DNA of 64,000 nucleotides from positions 47,913,067 to 47,977,066 of the forward strand of contig OX359245.1 of NCBI GenBank assembly GCA_947179485.1. The letters run 5' to 3'. Below, piece after piece: positions 1 through 10,640 of the stretch. The position numbers and the translations under genes are program-made. Every line of letters starts with the position of its first letter. Positions within the stretch are counted from its first letter, which is position 1. The notes beneath the pieces are model-generated. The model did not search any database, was not told the origin of the DNA, and worked only from the letters and a program-made list of their open reading frames with translations. This stretch comes from Allacma fusca. Its lineage: Eukaryota > Arthropoda > Collembola > Symphypleona > Sminthuridae.

Positions 1-288
1 AATTCCTTTAATAATAATTACAAAAGTAATGGCAATTACCAACACCGTTTTAATAATGGTGGTCAAAGGAGTAATAGTCCATATCCAAGGGAAGAAATTG
101 AAGCTAATCAAGAACATGATAGTAATCAAAAGTATGAGGATCAAAGAGGTAGAAGTCAAACTAGATTCAATCATACCAGTGGTAATATGCAGAATTCAAA
201 TCCAAATTCCAAACCAAATAGTCGTGATTCATCATTAAGCAGAAATAATGTTAACAATCAGGGAAATGCGAGTCATCTGAACAAATAG
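1..288 (+). CDS. gag C-terminal tail (partial), element 1
   Basis: Frame 1 is open from the left edge to TAG at 286-288, giving 95 residues. Composition is rich in Asn, Ser, Gln and Arg, typical of the basic, disordered tail that follows the nucleocapsid zinc knuckle in Ty3/gypsy Gag. No knuckle is visible because the window starts downstream of where it should be. The frame overlaps the pol frame, which is open from 255 and lies -1 relative to gag, so Pol is probably made as a Gag-Pol fusion by frameshifting. The assignment rests on position and composition; no fold can be recognised. Confidence 0.7.
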   Translation, partial: NSFNNNYKSNGNYQHRFNNGGQRSNSPYPREEIEANQEHDSNQKYEDQRGRSQTRFNHTSGNMQNSNPNSKPNSRDSSLSRNNVNNQGNASHLNK

Positions 289-305
289 TGAGGGAAGTTC
301 AGATG
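261..305 (+). promoter_or_regulatory. -1 ribosomal frameshift signal at gag/pol, element 1
   Basis: The heptamer GGGAAAT (261-267) reads G-GGA-AAT in the gag frame, the X-XXY-YYZ form used for -1 slippage. A 6-nt spacer follows, then a perfect 9-bp stem: CATCTGAAC (274-282) pairs with GTTCAGATG (297-305) around a 14-nt loop. The gag stop lies in the loop, and the new frame is open from 255 into protease. The arrangement is read directly; its activity is inferred. Confidence 0.72.
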
Positions 306-2324
306 GATAATATTCAACCTCACAGCAATTCTAATTTCAATTTATATCCACCAGTATATATGACTGTCGAAATTTTCGGAGTAAAGACGTTTGCATTATT
401 AGATCCAGGATCGAATATTTCTGTTTTAGGGAAAGAATTTATCATGCTTATTAAAGCAAAAGGTGAAAATATTATTAATGAAGTAGCTGAACTAAGAACT
501 GTAAGTGGTATTGGAACAACTGAAGGATTCATAAATACAATTATGACATGTCCGTTAGGTAATATTAATCAAAGATTTGATTTAATATCAACATGTAAAC
601 GTGATGTAATTTTGGGAAGAGACTTTCTAGGTGACAATAAAATTTCAGTTCATGTAAATTTGGGAACATGGACAATACAGGATCAAACAGTGAGAAATGT
701 AGAATGTAATAATGTATTAACAAATGATGACGATTCTGATTTTACATCTATAACTGATATGATAGATGATGTTAGGCATGAAGTTTTCATGAATCAGAAG
801 GACGATAACAAGGAGAATATGACGATAATAAATGATATGATTGACAATAATAATGATTTAACATTTGACGATAAAATTAAAATGAAAAGTCTATTTTATG
901 AATTTAGACATATGTTTTCTAAGAAACCAGGACGTTGCAATTTAGTGACACATAGAATTGAAACTGGTAATGCTAAACCAATATCCAGCAAGGCAAGACC
1001 AATGACACCAGCTAAAAGACAAGTTTTCCAAAATGCTATTGATGAATTATTAGAATTAGATCTTATTGAACGGTGTGAAAGTCCATGGTCATCTGAAGCA
1101 GTTATAGTACCCAAGAAAAATAGTGATGGGACAAGTGGGTACAGGGTAACTTTCGATTATAGAAAATTGAATGATGTAACTGTTGCTAATAAAAATTGTG
1201 CACCCAGATTGCAAGATGTTATAGTAGCTTTATCTAATGGATCATGGTTTACTGTGTTGGATCAACCTATGGGTTATTATCATATTGAAGTGGACGAGGC
1301 AGATCGTAATAAAACTGCATTTAGAGGACCTAGAGGATTATTTAGATTCAAAGTAGTACCATTTGGTTTAAAGAATTCTGGAGCTACTTTTCAAGATGCA
1401 GTGGAAATGGCAATGGGTGATGGTTTATGGTCCTATGTCATTGTGTATGTAGATGATGCTATTTGTTGGAGTAATTCTTTAGAGGACCATTTGCTCCATT
1501 TAGAGTTAGTTCTAACAGCATTAAGTAGGAATGGATTTCATGTTAGTCCAAAAAAGGCTCAAATCGCTAAGAAATCAGTAGTATTTCTAGGATATCTTAT
1601 CGGTGAGGGAAAATATAGACCTTTGAAAGAAAAATGTCAAGCTTTAGAAGCATATCCTATTCCAACAAATGTTAAAGGAGTTCAAAAATTTCTGGGATTT
1701 GTGGGTTTTTACAGGCATTTCTTTGAAAAATTTGATTATCGAGCTAGACCATTGTATAGATTGCTTATGAAGAATACAAAATTCATTTGGACAAAGGATT
1801 GTCAAGAGGCATTAGATCATTTTAAAAAGGAATTAAATGAAACTACGTGTTTATTTATGCCAAATTTAAATGAACCATTTATAATAGTTACTGATGCATG
1901 TTATAGTGGAATTGCTGGAATTTTAATGCAAGAAAGAGAAGGAATACGATATCCTGTATGGTTTGCAAGTAGAAGTTTGAGAACATCAGAGAGAAATTAT
2001 TCTACTACAGAGAAGGAAGCACTTGCAATAATTTTCGGAATTAGGAAATTTAGAGGTTTTATCGAATTGACGAAATTCACGATAGAAACTGATCATAAAC
2101 CATTAACATTCCTCAAAACTATTAAGGATCCAACAGGTCGTATAGCAAGATGGATGTTAGAATTACAGGGATACGAATTTGATGTGATTTACAGAAAGGG
2201 TGTTAACAATGAAGCTGCAGATGCATTATCTCGAATGTATGAAATAAATATTATTCATAATGTAGAATGTCCTGATAGAAATCAGTTAATCCAATGTCAG
2301 ATGGAAGATCATATTTTGGCTTAA
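288..2324 (+). CDS. Pol, N-terminal part: protease, reverse transcriptase, RNase H (element 1)
   Basis: The frame is open from 255, and the listed start is only a GTG, so entry is probably by -1 frameshift from gag. Domains follow in order (residues counted from 288). A retropepsin-like segment has D39-P-G-S followed by a hydrophobic run. Reverse transcriptase has the motif A aspartate at 325, the PFGLKNSGATFQ block, and YVDD at 387-390. RNase H has D536, a TEKEALAI block, and the TDHKPL aspartate at 602. The protein would copy element RNA into DNA inside Gag particles. Two oddities stand out: the protease reads DPG where DSG or DTG is usual, and the frame ends at TAA 2322-2324 although the integrase continues in the same frame 27 bases later. 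Confidence 0.88.
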   Translation: MREVQMDNIQPHSNSNFNLYPPVYMTVEIFGVKTFALLDPGSNISVLGKEFIMLIKAKGENIINEVAELRTVSGIGTTEGFINTIMTCPLGNINQRFDLISTCKRDVILGRDFLGDNKISVHVNLGTWTIQDQTVRNVECNNVLTNDDDSDFTSITDMIDDVRHEVFMNQKDDNKENMTIINDMIDNNNDLTFDDKIKMKSLFYEFRHMFSKKPGRCNLVTHRIETGNAKPISSKARPMTPAKRQVFQNAIDELLELDLIERCESPWSSEAVIVPKKNSDGTSGYRVTFDYRKLNDVTVANKNCAPRLQDVIVALSNGSWFTVLDQPMGYYHIEVDEADRNKTAFRGPRGLFRFKVVPFGLKNSGATFQDAVEMAMGDGLWSYVIVYVDDAICWSNSLEDHLLHLELVLTALSRNGFHVSPKKAQIAKKSVVFLGYLIGEGKYRPLKEKCQALEAYPIPTNVKGVQKFLGFVGFYRHFFEKFDYRARPLYRLLMKNTKFIWTKDCQEALDHFKKELNETTCLFMPNLNEPFIIVTDACYSGIAGILMQEREGIRYPVWFASRSLRTSERNYSTTEKEALAIIFGIRKFRGFIELTKFTIETDHKPLTFLKTIKDPTGRIARWMLELQGYEFDVIYRKGVNNEAADALSRMYEINIIHNVECPDRNQLIQCQMEDHILA

Positions 2325-3578
2325 GTTATTAAATATTGTAATAATCCAGATTTGAATTTTAATGATTTTATAATTAAATTGTCTAGGGATGCTATTGTAG
2401 CAAATGATGGATGCTTATATAAATATGTAGGCACAATTAATAAACCTTGGGAAAATGAATGCAAATTTTATAAAATTTGGTTGCCATCGCAGATGATTAA
2501 TAATGTTGTTCAATATTTTCATAATAATGATATTTCAGGACACATGGGAATTAATAAGACATTTAAAAGAATTGAAGAACGATTCTATTGGAAAGGAATG
2601 CATAAAGATATAGTAAAATTTGTCAATAGGTGTGAAATTTGTCAGAAGTCTAAAGCTGCTAGGACATATAATGTTGGAATCGGAACATCGCATAATGTTG
2701 GAGAACCATGGGGTAATGTAGTATGTGATATTTGTGGTCCATATATCAGAGGACGCAAAGGAAATCGGTATTTACTGGTGGTGATGTGTAATACAACAAA
2801 ATACGTTGAATTATTTGGATTACGAGCAGCCACTGCAGCAACTATAATAAGAAGACTATGGGTTGTATTTTTGAAATGGGGTTTTCCATTTACATTATTA
2901 ACTGATAATGCTAAACAATTTTCTTGTAAAAAGTTTCAGCAATGGTGTATATCTCTTGGTGTTAAATCATGGAGAATTGCATCGTATCATCCCCAAAGTA
3001 ATCCTTGTGAAAGGTATAATCGAACAATCAAAGATAGAATTATTACGCAGATAGAATCATGCAATGAATGGGATTGTAAATTGGAAGAAGTTGCATTTGC
3101 TATAAATTCATCTATAAATGATTCCACAAATTTTTCACCGGCTTATTTAAATTTTGGGAGGGAATTACGAACACCATTTGATTCAAAATTGGATATCAAT
3201 TTATCAAGTATAGATAGAAATGATGATGTCAATGAACGTATTCAACTTATTTTGAATATTGCAAAATCTAATACGCAAAATAATCAGCAAAAATATTTAG
3301 CTATTTATAACAAAGACAAATCAAACCCAGATTATAAAGTAGATGATTTGGTATATGCTATAGCATTAAATATATCTAATGCTGCAAAAGGTATCACAAG
3401 TTCTTTATGTAAAAAATACTGTGGCCCATTTTTAATAAATAAAATGTGTTCAAATAGTATATGTGAACTAAAATGCCAAAATTCTTCTAAAATTATTGGA
3501 CGTGTTCATGTGTCTCGTTTGAAACATGCAAATTGTGATGATCTGAACGCTTCAAAATTGTACAAGAAAGATGAATGA
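2325..3578 (+). CDS. Pol, integrase part, separated by an in-frame stop (element 1)
   Basis: This is the same frame as the upstream Pol segment, reopened after TAA 2322-2324; the first start-like codon is TTG at 2352. Numbered from 2352, it has an HHCC zinc-binding module (two His, then CEICQKSK), and a catalytic core with D126 in CDICGP, D185 in LTDNAKQF and E220 in NPCERYNR. A C-terminal GPF-type segment (KKYCGPFLI) is followed by HVSRLKHA. This is the DDE integrase that inserts element cDNA. Because frame and spacing are preserved, I read the stop as a single nonsense mutation in this copy. Readthrough is possible, but nothing in the sequence argues for it. Confidence 0.87.
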   Translation, partial: VIKYCNNPDLNFNDFIIKLSRDAIVANDGCLYKYVGTINKPWENECKFYKIWLPSQMINNVVQYFHNNDISGHMGINKTFKRIEERFYWKGMHKDIVKFVNRCEICQKSKAARTYNVGIGTSHNVGEPWGNVVCDICGPYIRGRKGNRYLLVVMCNTTKYVELFGLRAATAATIIRRLWVVFLKWGFPFTLLTDNAKQFSCKKFQQWCISLGVKSWRIASYHPQSNPCERYNRTIKDRIITQIESCNEWDCKLEEVAFAINSSINDSTNFSPAYLNFGRELRTPFDSKLDINLSSIDRNDDVNERIQLILNIAKSNTQNNQQKYLAIYNKDKSNPDYKVDDLVYAIALNISNAAKGITSSLCKKYCGPFLINKMCSNSICELKCQNSSKIIGRVHVSRLKHANCDDLNASKLYKKDE

Positions 3579-4257
3579 AGGAGTAAGCGGCAAATGAGTA
3601 AAAAATGTAAGAGTGAAAGGAGCAGAGAGAGTATATGAGCGAAATTGTGTTGCATGAATGTGTTGCTTGATTGGAAGCTGAAAATTCCATCTAATGTATT
3701 AAAAGAAGCAGAGATTATAATTTCATGTAAATAAAATATATAATTATTGGCATGGCTGTTCACGAATTATTGTTGTGAGAATTCATATAATATGAACCAT
3801 AGTATTTCTCAGACGAGTGATATTTATTGCATTTCAATATTGAAGGGTAGTAACACAAATGTAAAATTTGTTTTTGATTATATTTGTGAAAAAAGAGCTA
3901 AATATAATAGAATATTATTTTTTAATAACATCCGGGATGGCGGATGGCTTGACACAAAAGTACTGACATAGTTACTAACGAATACTTGAAAAGTGATTCC
4001 AGAGTAAATATAATATTAAATCCATGATTATGCTGACAATTCAGTCGTGATCTGAGAGTCAAGGAGGGTAGTAAAGTAATTAACTCTATTGAGATTGTGA
4101 AAATCTTTTAACAATTTTCATTATGTTACCCTTTGCAATTTGTAACTACGATCTGCCACCAAGAGATCAAGCCGGTAAACTAGTGTTTTATATAATGTAT
4201 TTCTTGTAGTAAATGGTAAAATGATAATTGAAAAACATTATTTGATTAAAAGTCTAA
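3579..4257 (+). other. Non-coding stretch between integrase and extra ORF (element 1)
   Basis: This AT-rich stretch has only short ORFs (for example 3747-3971) with no recognisable domain. A possible 3' splice site (TATCTACAG, AG at 4266-4267) sits at the entrance of the next ORF. Weak donor-like GTAA sites occur upstream (for example at about 4176), so a spliced message for the downstream ORF is possible but unproven. Confidence 0.35.
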
Positions 4258-4993
4258 TTATCTACAGCCAAGCAAAGAATTAAAGATCGGGCTAAAGAAC
4301 TTCGCTCAAGTGCTTGTGTAGCAGCGTTAGCAGAGGTGAAGATAGTGAAGAAGCATAAGACGCCATCTAAATTAAAGAAGGAGTTGGCGAAATCAATAGC
4401 ATTCAGAGAGAATATGCGAAGAGAAGCTTGGCAGATGCATTGTTTGGAGAGTAGAAAGCAGTGGGATCAGGTGAAGGCCGCTAATAAGGAGAGGGCTGAA
4501 AAGCGATATGGATCATTTGCTAAGAATGAGTTGGAAGAAAAGGTGCAGGAGGTGAAGTATGCTATCACTAAGAAACGGATTGTGCAGCCAAAAGTGAATA
4601 AATCTCAATATCTTCCACTAATTCCAAACAAGGTATCAAAAACAGCAACCGTATCTATGGTGACAGGAAAGGACAGATGTAAGGCAAATAATTCAAATGA
4701 TCGGCCAATTGAAGTTCCGGCTACTATTAAAATTAATGCTTTACAATTGTCTAATATAATGAAAGATTATCCAAAGATTAAGTTTAAAATTGTAGAAACA
4801 GCGATCTATAAAAAATTATTTTTTCTCATTTCAAAAATGTAATCAAGTAATGAAAATTGATGTATGTGAAGCTATGGGAAAATCTGGATTAATGTTCCAT
4901 AATAGAGAACCATTTGTATCTTCAGGAATAATGACTGAATTTATATGGAATACTAACAAAATGTTAATATTGTATAAGAGGGAGCTGGATTAA
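4258..4993 (+). CDS. Extra ORF downstream of integrase, with an internal frame break (element 1)
   Basis: Frame 1 is open from 4258 to TAA at 4840-4842. The track-style start is GTG 4336, giving 168 residues, and the first internal ATG is near 4413. The protein is Lys/Arg-rich with no signal peptide or membrane segment, so it does not look like an envelope protein. I do not recognise it. Around 4805-4820 the sequence runs through homopolymers (A6, T6). From there the +1 frame stays open with plausible composition to TAA 4991-4993, which abuts the polypurine tract. The ORF probably once ran about 245 codons and was broken by a one-base indel. GC content is higher than in the flanks, which supports past coding. 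A splice acceptor at 4267 could supply its start. Confidence 0.5.
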
Positions 4994-5000
4994 GGGGGAT
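4992..5000 (+). promoter_or_regulatory. Polypurine tract, element 1
   Basis: AAGGGGGA, followed within six bases by the TGTAAC that I take as the LTR start. A purine run just upstream of the 3' LTR primes plus-strand DNA synthesis in LTR elements. Confidence 0.6.
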
Positions 5001-5005
5001 AGATA

Positions 5006-5358
5006 TGTAACGTAGTTACTTTTCCCTGGCTACTAATAGATTAGGATGATTGATGTAAATAACTTAAATAATTGTTAAATCACTTTCCTAAATTGTGATT
5101 ATTATTAAATTAATTTAATCCACCAATCAGTTTGTATTTTCAAAAGTATAAAAGGGAGAGTTCTACGGTTTTAAGATCAGTCTCTCCTGAGAGTTGGGGT
5201 CGTCTCTGACTTGATTGAGAGCTGACTAAAGATGGGGATTCCCTGTCAAGTCTATTTGTAATTGATGTAATAGTGTTTCAAATTGTGAATAAAGAGTTGG
5301 AAAGTATATGAAGAGTGGTATTGAAGTAGTATTGAGCCATATAACTATTCATGCTACA
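5006..5358 (+). repeat. Candidate 3' LTR of element 1 (about 353 bp)
   Basis: It begins TGTAACGTAG and ends GCTACA, giving TG...CA termini. It holds CCAATCAG (5122), a TATA box (5147-5154) and AATAAA (5288-5293) in the order expected for U3-R-U5. The partner LTR is outside the window, so both borders are inferred. The left border could lie a few bases upstream, since the polypurine tract is not immediately adjacent. Confidence 0.6.
5147..5154 (+). promoter_or_regulatory. TATA box in element 1 LTR
   Basis: TATAAAAG lies 25 bases downstream of a CCAAT-like box (CCAATCAG). Transcription would start about 30 bases further on, in a stretch rich in CTCTCC. Confidence 0.55.
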
Positions 5359-6780
5359 GTACATATCCAAAAGAACTCAATTACGATAAAATACCAGGAA
5401 TGACCTGTGTTGGTTGTAGCATATCGAAATTACAAAAGTTGGAGCTTCTTTTGTAGCAAATTTTATAGGATTCATTTTTGTTTAATGTCAATTCCTTTAG
5501 TTTAGTGTCACTAAAGGTGTCAGATTTTTTATCCGTATTTATTTTTAAACTTTTATATTATTCAGGAATAGATAAAAATTTTATTTGTTTTTTTGAGGTT
5601 GCTCATCAATTTAAACAATGATCAAACATTTAATAAACGCTGAGAATACCCACATTTATTTACATTGACCTGAAAGCTCGAAATTAAAATAAAATTCTTC
5701 CTCATATAAATGAACTTTACAGACGTCACTTTTAAATGAAGAAAACTGTTTTAAGGTTAAATTTAGAAAAAATCCCAGACAACTAAACCTCAAATTTTTC
5801 GTAATTACCATGTAACATCTGGAAATTTAAAAAAACAGACTTGATGGAAGTAACCTCCACACGATTGCTACATTTCAGGGAGTAACTCATAATGGCATTA
5901 ATTCTAGCATGTTGTAAATATCTGTCCATATTTTCGTCAACGCTTTCACGGACTAATGTTGTCAATCTTAACGGTCATAATAATCATCAATTTATACAAT
6001 ACCCAAAGGAGAGTTTTCCATTGCCAGCACTTGGTGAATATTGTTATCCACGCGGAATGTTTAAAGGAGTAAATTTTTATAAACGGGTCCGTACGGATCA
6101 AACATGCTAATAGTGGCGTGGAAGTCATAAAAATTTTGTAAAACATTTTAGCGTCAAACAATTACATAATTCCCTGCGATAATAATGTAGGCAGGCAGTG
6201 GCTGCAAAAAAAATTAAAATTCAAACATTTGAAAACTATCTGTGGAAGTTAATACAGGCATTAAATTGTAAAACTCAGATTGACCATTTTCGTGGGAACA
6301 CAAAATACAAGATATACTAATAATGAAGCGTTCGTGGTCTCTGGGACTGTTTTCGATTTTTCGTCCATAGTAATTTGTACGAACGAAACGTTTACACTGA
6401 CATTGGGACACTACTGAAAATTGTATATTTGACAAAATAAAGTTAAACTAAAGTATTGTTTACAAAATTGTTGTAATTACGCAATCAAAGAAACAAACCT
6501 GACACAAATAGAGGCCAAACTGCTACAAAATAATATTCAGTTGTGTCCAAACTTTCCTTCATATTTTTAAGGTGCATATTATTTATAAATTAAATTAAAA
6601 TACTAACTTTATCACATGATATTAATCAAATGAGGCAATGACGACTTTGGAATTACGATTTTTATTTATTAAGATTCACTTAAGCTTGAATTTTAGTCTA
6701 ACTAATTCAATATCATTTGTTTTCACGTGTTCTGAAAATTGCAATAGTATTTAAGGTAATTATTAACAAACTAAAAATCA
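5359..6780. repeat. Diverged interspersed repeat, copy A
   Basis: A run of non-coding modules occurs in the same order as at 16800-18676 plus 23335-23520, and in part at 39100-40740. Shared landmarks include TCAGATTTTTTATCCG, AATTCTTCCTCATATAAA, GTAACTCA-AATGG, CCCAAAGGAGAGTTT and GAAGCGTTCGTGGTCTCTG. The copies look roughly 75-85% alike by eye. Short ORFs inside it (for example 5892-6110) are not conserved between copies. I see no gene. Confidence 0.6.
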
Positions 6781-6940
6781 ACAAAATTTTATCTGAAAAA
6801 GATCAAATAATCTTGCTCATTTAAGTAAATACTATTAACGGAAACTGTTACAACATGTAGCCCATGGACAGCACTAATTGGAAGTCACAGGGACAAGAAA
6901 TCTGTTATTTTCAAAATGCGAATTGCTTAATTGTTTTGCT

Positions 6941-7041
6941 TCTCGCAGAAAATATTCATCTCAAGAAAATCTCGCAGAAAATATTCATCTCAAGAAAATC
7001 TCGCAGAAAATATTCATCTCAAGAAAATCTCGCAGAAAATC
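6941..7041. repeat. 29-bp minisatellite, 3.5 perfect units
   Basis: Three identical 29-base units start at 6941, 6970 and 6999 with TCTCGCAGAAAATATT, and a partial fourth unit starts at 7028. The paralogous place near 39210 has a single copy of the core (CTTCTCGCAAAAAATCTT), so the expansion is specific to this copy. The two short overlapping ORFs here are artefacts of the repeat. Confidence 0.92.
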
Positions 7042-8300
7042 TTCTCAACGTCTTCGTAAATTCATTTTTGTTTAATGTCAGTTCCCGAAGTCACAAATAA
7101 CTGTGTCAGAAACTAAAGTTTCAGGCAAAGTTAGTTTTTAGCCGTATTTATTTTAAAACTCCCACTCTCCTGACCCAGCCAGCCTTTGCATAGTGCGTAA
7201 TATTTCATGCAAAACATATCCAACAGCTATCTACATCCATCTCGCCTTCCCCCTCCCCTGTAGATGGCTTCAAAGCCATCACAATAGTTAGTTACTTAAT
7301 ACAATTATAAAATCTGGAAATTACCTAACATTTTCAAATGGAGGAGTTATTGCAGAGAAGAGATTTCACCTGCACCTTTTAACATAGTCATAGTTCTGAA
7401 AAACATTTCAAGTGGCGTGAATGCTATAAATTAAAAAATTCGTAAATTGGAATCGGTTGACCGACAGCTCAATGAGCGAAGCAAAGGGAGTCGTATGCGT
7501 TTCACACGAGTATAAATAAAAATTTGTTTTGCAGCTTGTTGTGGTAGCGCAATTTGTTTTTTCTCAGTTCTCAGAAACTAAAATATTTGAACTGGTAACA
7601 CGTATGCTGAAATGTTTCAGCGAAGTTTAAATCCCATTCCTAGTTTGTAATATATCTCTATTTGTCTAATTTTTGACAACTGAAAAATTCAAAGTGGTTT
7701 ACACAAATACTTATTCAGGGAAACTTGCAAGGGAAATTTAAAGCGTAAATTATGTATTTTTCAAAATTTTTCGAAATATCGAAAAATTCAAAATTACAAG
7801 TGGTTTGCACATCTAAATCGTCAGGAGTTTGTGTTGAGCAATTTTGTTTTCACCTAGCCTTAATGGTACAGAAGCCTTTGTGTCCTCAAGGTCAGAACCG
7901 AAATCATTCCATTATATCGCTTCGCTCACAAAAAATCCCTTATTTATTATATCATTAGAGTTAACAGGAATACCACAATGCGTACACTTTCTCATTATGT
8001 GTCTGCACACAACACATCCCAACAGAAATCTTTTCTTTTAAGTTAGTGTTGATTTCAAACATTTTGTAAGTGGCTTCAAAGTCAAAAGTATTTGCTAAAT
8101 TTTAGTGTCAAACAATTAGGGAATTCCCTGGGATAATGATGTAGGCAGGCATTGCCTGCAAATAAATTTTAAAATTCAAAAATTTTAAAGTTGTCTTTCG
8201 TAGTTAATGTAGGAATTAAATTGCAAAACACAAATTTACCATTTTCGTAGGAAAACATAATACAAAATCACAAATATACAATTCATGAAGCTTTCGTGAT
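7042..8300. repeat. Second partial copy of the A-type repeat
   Basis: It repeats modules of the same family: the ATCCGTATTTATTTTAAAAC-like block, CCCACTCTCCTGACCCA (also at 17519), CATTTCAAGTGGCGTGAATG (7405), and a GTGTCAAACAATTAGGG block (8105) followed by GTAGGCAGGCA. It continues to TTCGTGATCTCTTTGACTG near 8292. No coding sequence is supported. Confidence 0.55.
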
Positions 8301-10640
8301 CTCTTTGACTGTTTTCGATTTTTTCTCCCTAGAAACTTGTACTAACAAAACGGGTACACTCAGTGCATCGGCATTGAGACTCGACTTGCAGAGGGCATTT
8401 CAATTATCAGAGTTTCAAATATCATATCAACAATACGAGCAGGCACTACGGAAAAACGGGGGACAGGAGGAACACTCTCCCCCCCAAAAAATGTCTGGGA
8501 AGGACAAACAATAGAACCGTCCCCCCTACTTCTCAGGAACTAAATAAGTTTTTTCCTGACTTTTTCTGCCAGAACTGCAATAAAACTTCATTTTTTTAAA
8601 AATCGTGTATAAATCGCTATTGATTATATTTAAAAGCTTGAAGTAGTCTATTTTTTCTAAACAAATACATGTGTATCTACGTGTTGTAGAGAGTACGGAG
8701 AAAGCAAAATAAATATCCAGTTTTGACAAATCTGCAAATCCAAGTTTAATTTTTCGCGGATTAGATCGGTCTTTTTAAAAATGCTTCGTTTTGAGTTTTC
8801 TGTAATGTCAAAACAATACAATAAAATATCAATTTTTGAAAAACTATCTTTAAATTGAGGTATATACTCTTAAGCATTTAAAATTCTCCGGAGTGGATTT
8901 TTGAACTAAATTTGCTGCTAAAGTTCTTTTGACCATTTACATAATTACTTTTATATTCTGAAAAGCAGACAGTTTGATCTCAAAACTAAATCTTGCATAA
9001 ACTAATTTTTGGTTTTTTAAGTTTTAATTATCGGTAAATTTGTTTACAGTATTCTCACAATCCACGTGACGGTCCCCTTGTTGAAATATACAAACAGCGG
9101 TGTCAGTGTCTAAATATTTGTTATTAAATTTGAATGTGTCAAGTGAAAACAGTTTAATTTTTAATAAAAATATGCTAGTGGATAATCTTAGATTTGAAAG
9201 TAGTTCAAAAAATTAAAAGGTTAATATTTGAAGTTCATGTTGGGTTCCAATTGGAAAACATAAATTTGTCCCTTTCTTCGAGTCAACTTATTATAACAGA
9301 ATTTATGAATTTGCAATATGAAATGCTTTTATAGCCTGCCTTACATCTTTACAAATTTGTTTCAATTGGAATTTAAGTTACTGAAAATTTTACTCTGAGA
9401 ATCTCGACTGGAAGCTGTAAATCCGACAAAAGAATAAAGTGAAAGAATAAAAATTGAAGATGTTCATTGTTAGTATTCAGCGGTATGGAATTTTTACTTG
9501 CCATATCTAAGGTACGAGTTATCAAAGAATTAATTCAATATCCAGATAATTATCGTGCACTATAATTTATTGAAGTTACTTTAGTTAGCTCATGTCTTAT
9601 AAAATGTTACAAATTGCTATTAAGCTTTTGTAATTCGTTCGTCCTTGAATAAAACTTTCTATATTAACATTTTAAGTAAACAAAAAATAACAAATTGGAA
9701 CAATCTGGTGCAGTATCCAGTTTTGTTACGGAAAAACACATTTAGTCGCGTCAAAATACTAATTAAAATAAAATTCAACACGTTCAAGCCATCGGATTTT
9801 GTATAAAAATTGTGCCGCTCAGTTGTATATATTTCTGAAGTCTGTAAAAGTTTTTTACAATTTACAATACAGATAGACATTTATTTTGCCGGGAGCATAA
9901 AAAAGTAATTACATTCAAATATTTCTAAATATTTAAGAAAAGCTTCCTTTACTTTTTTCAAACATTAGATTAAAATATGTTCATGCTATCATCAGTGTCA
10001 TCCAGCAACTGTGCTTGTTTGCTCAGATTTACACACCTGCTCTTTAACTAAAAATCTCGGAGGAGTATTCAGTATGGGTTAAAATATGTGAGTAGTTTTA
10101 GAAAAATAGCATTGATTATTACCAAACGTGCTGGGGTGAGAAGTAAGGGGTTGAAGGGATACACTTTAAATACCCCTGGTGGTGTCATTGAAGGAATTAT
10201 TACAGATAGTCAAGGATAGTTATCATTGCGTCCAAGTAAATCCTGCTGCTAAATAAAATGTAGGTTCAGGTCTGATCCCAGAGCAAAAGAAATTTAAACT
10301 TTTTAAATTAATTTACTAGCTTTGTGTAATTCTAAATTGTTTAAAAAAATTAATATTTATTTCCTTGCTTCGATCTTGTCTCACGTTAACAGTTTTCACG
10401 TTAGCAGTAGACCACAATTTTACCCTAAGCAGCAGGATCTTACACTCAAAAGAATATTCGCAAAATGTCCTGCAATTATTGCATTGCTTCAAAATATTTT
10501 CAGAGATCAGAAACCATCTAAGAAAAAATTAGAACATCACAAACACTCCTTCTGCTCAACTTTTCTCGTTTAAACGAATTTCCTTAACAAGGTCCTCCGT
10601 GCATATTGGTCATGACCGCAATTCTCAATCTATGTATAAT
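8301..10640. other. Unannotated AT-rich stretch with old repeat fragments
   Basis: No ORF with recognisable domains. Fragments match elsewhere: TTTAGTCGCGTCAAAATAC (9739) matches places at 40870 and 57055, and 9236-9420 matches 37915-38110. Runs of C and G near 8456-8526 resemble the ends of GTCCC-type elements but have no partner nearby. Confidence 0.4.

Larger units (their letters stand above)
1..5358 (+). mobile_element. Ty3/gypsy-type LTR retrotransposon, 5'-truncated by the window edge
   Basis: In order the sequence shows a gag C-terminal tail, protease, reverse transcriptase, RNase H, integrase, an extra ORF, a polypurine tract and a candidate 3' LTR. RNase H before integrase is the Ty3/gypsy (Metaviridae) order. 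The 5' LTR, primer-binding site and gag core lie left of the window. An in-frame stop at 2322-2324 and a frame break near 4812 suggest this copy is no longer fully functional. The right boundary at 5358 is inferred: DNA from about 5365 onward (TATCCAAAAGAACT) matches an unrelated repeat copy at about 37231 that lacks the LTR. Confidence 0.88.

Noticed and set aside
3747-3971. 74-residue ORF after integrase of element 1
   Set aside because: Short, AT-rich, no domain; it starts in an otherwise non-coding spacer.
6864-6880. CATGGACAGCACTA, identical to the right end of the hAT-type element
   Set aside because: The paralogue at about 39140 reads CCCTGGGTCAATA at the same place, so the match arises from normal divergence of the repeat and no partner end exists nearby.
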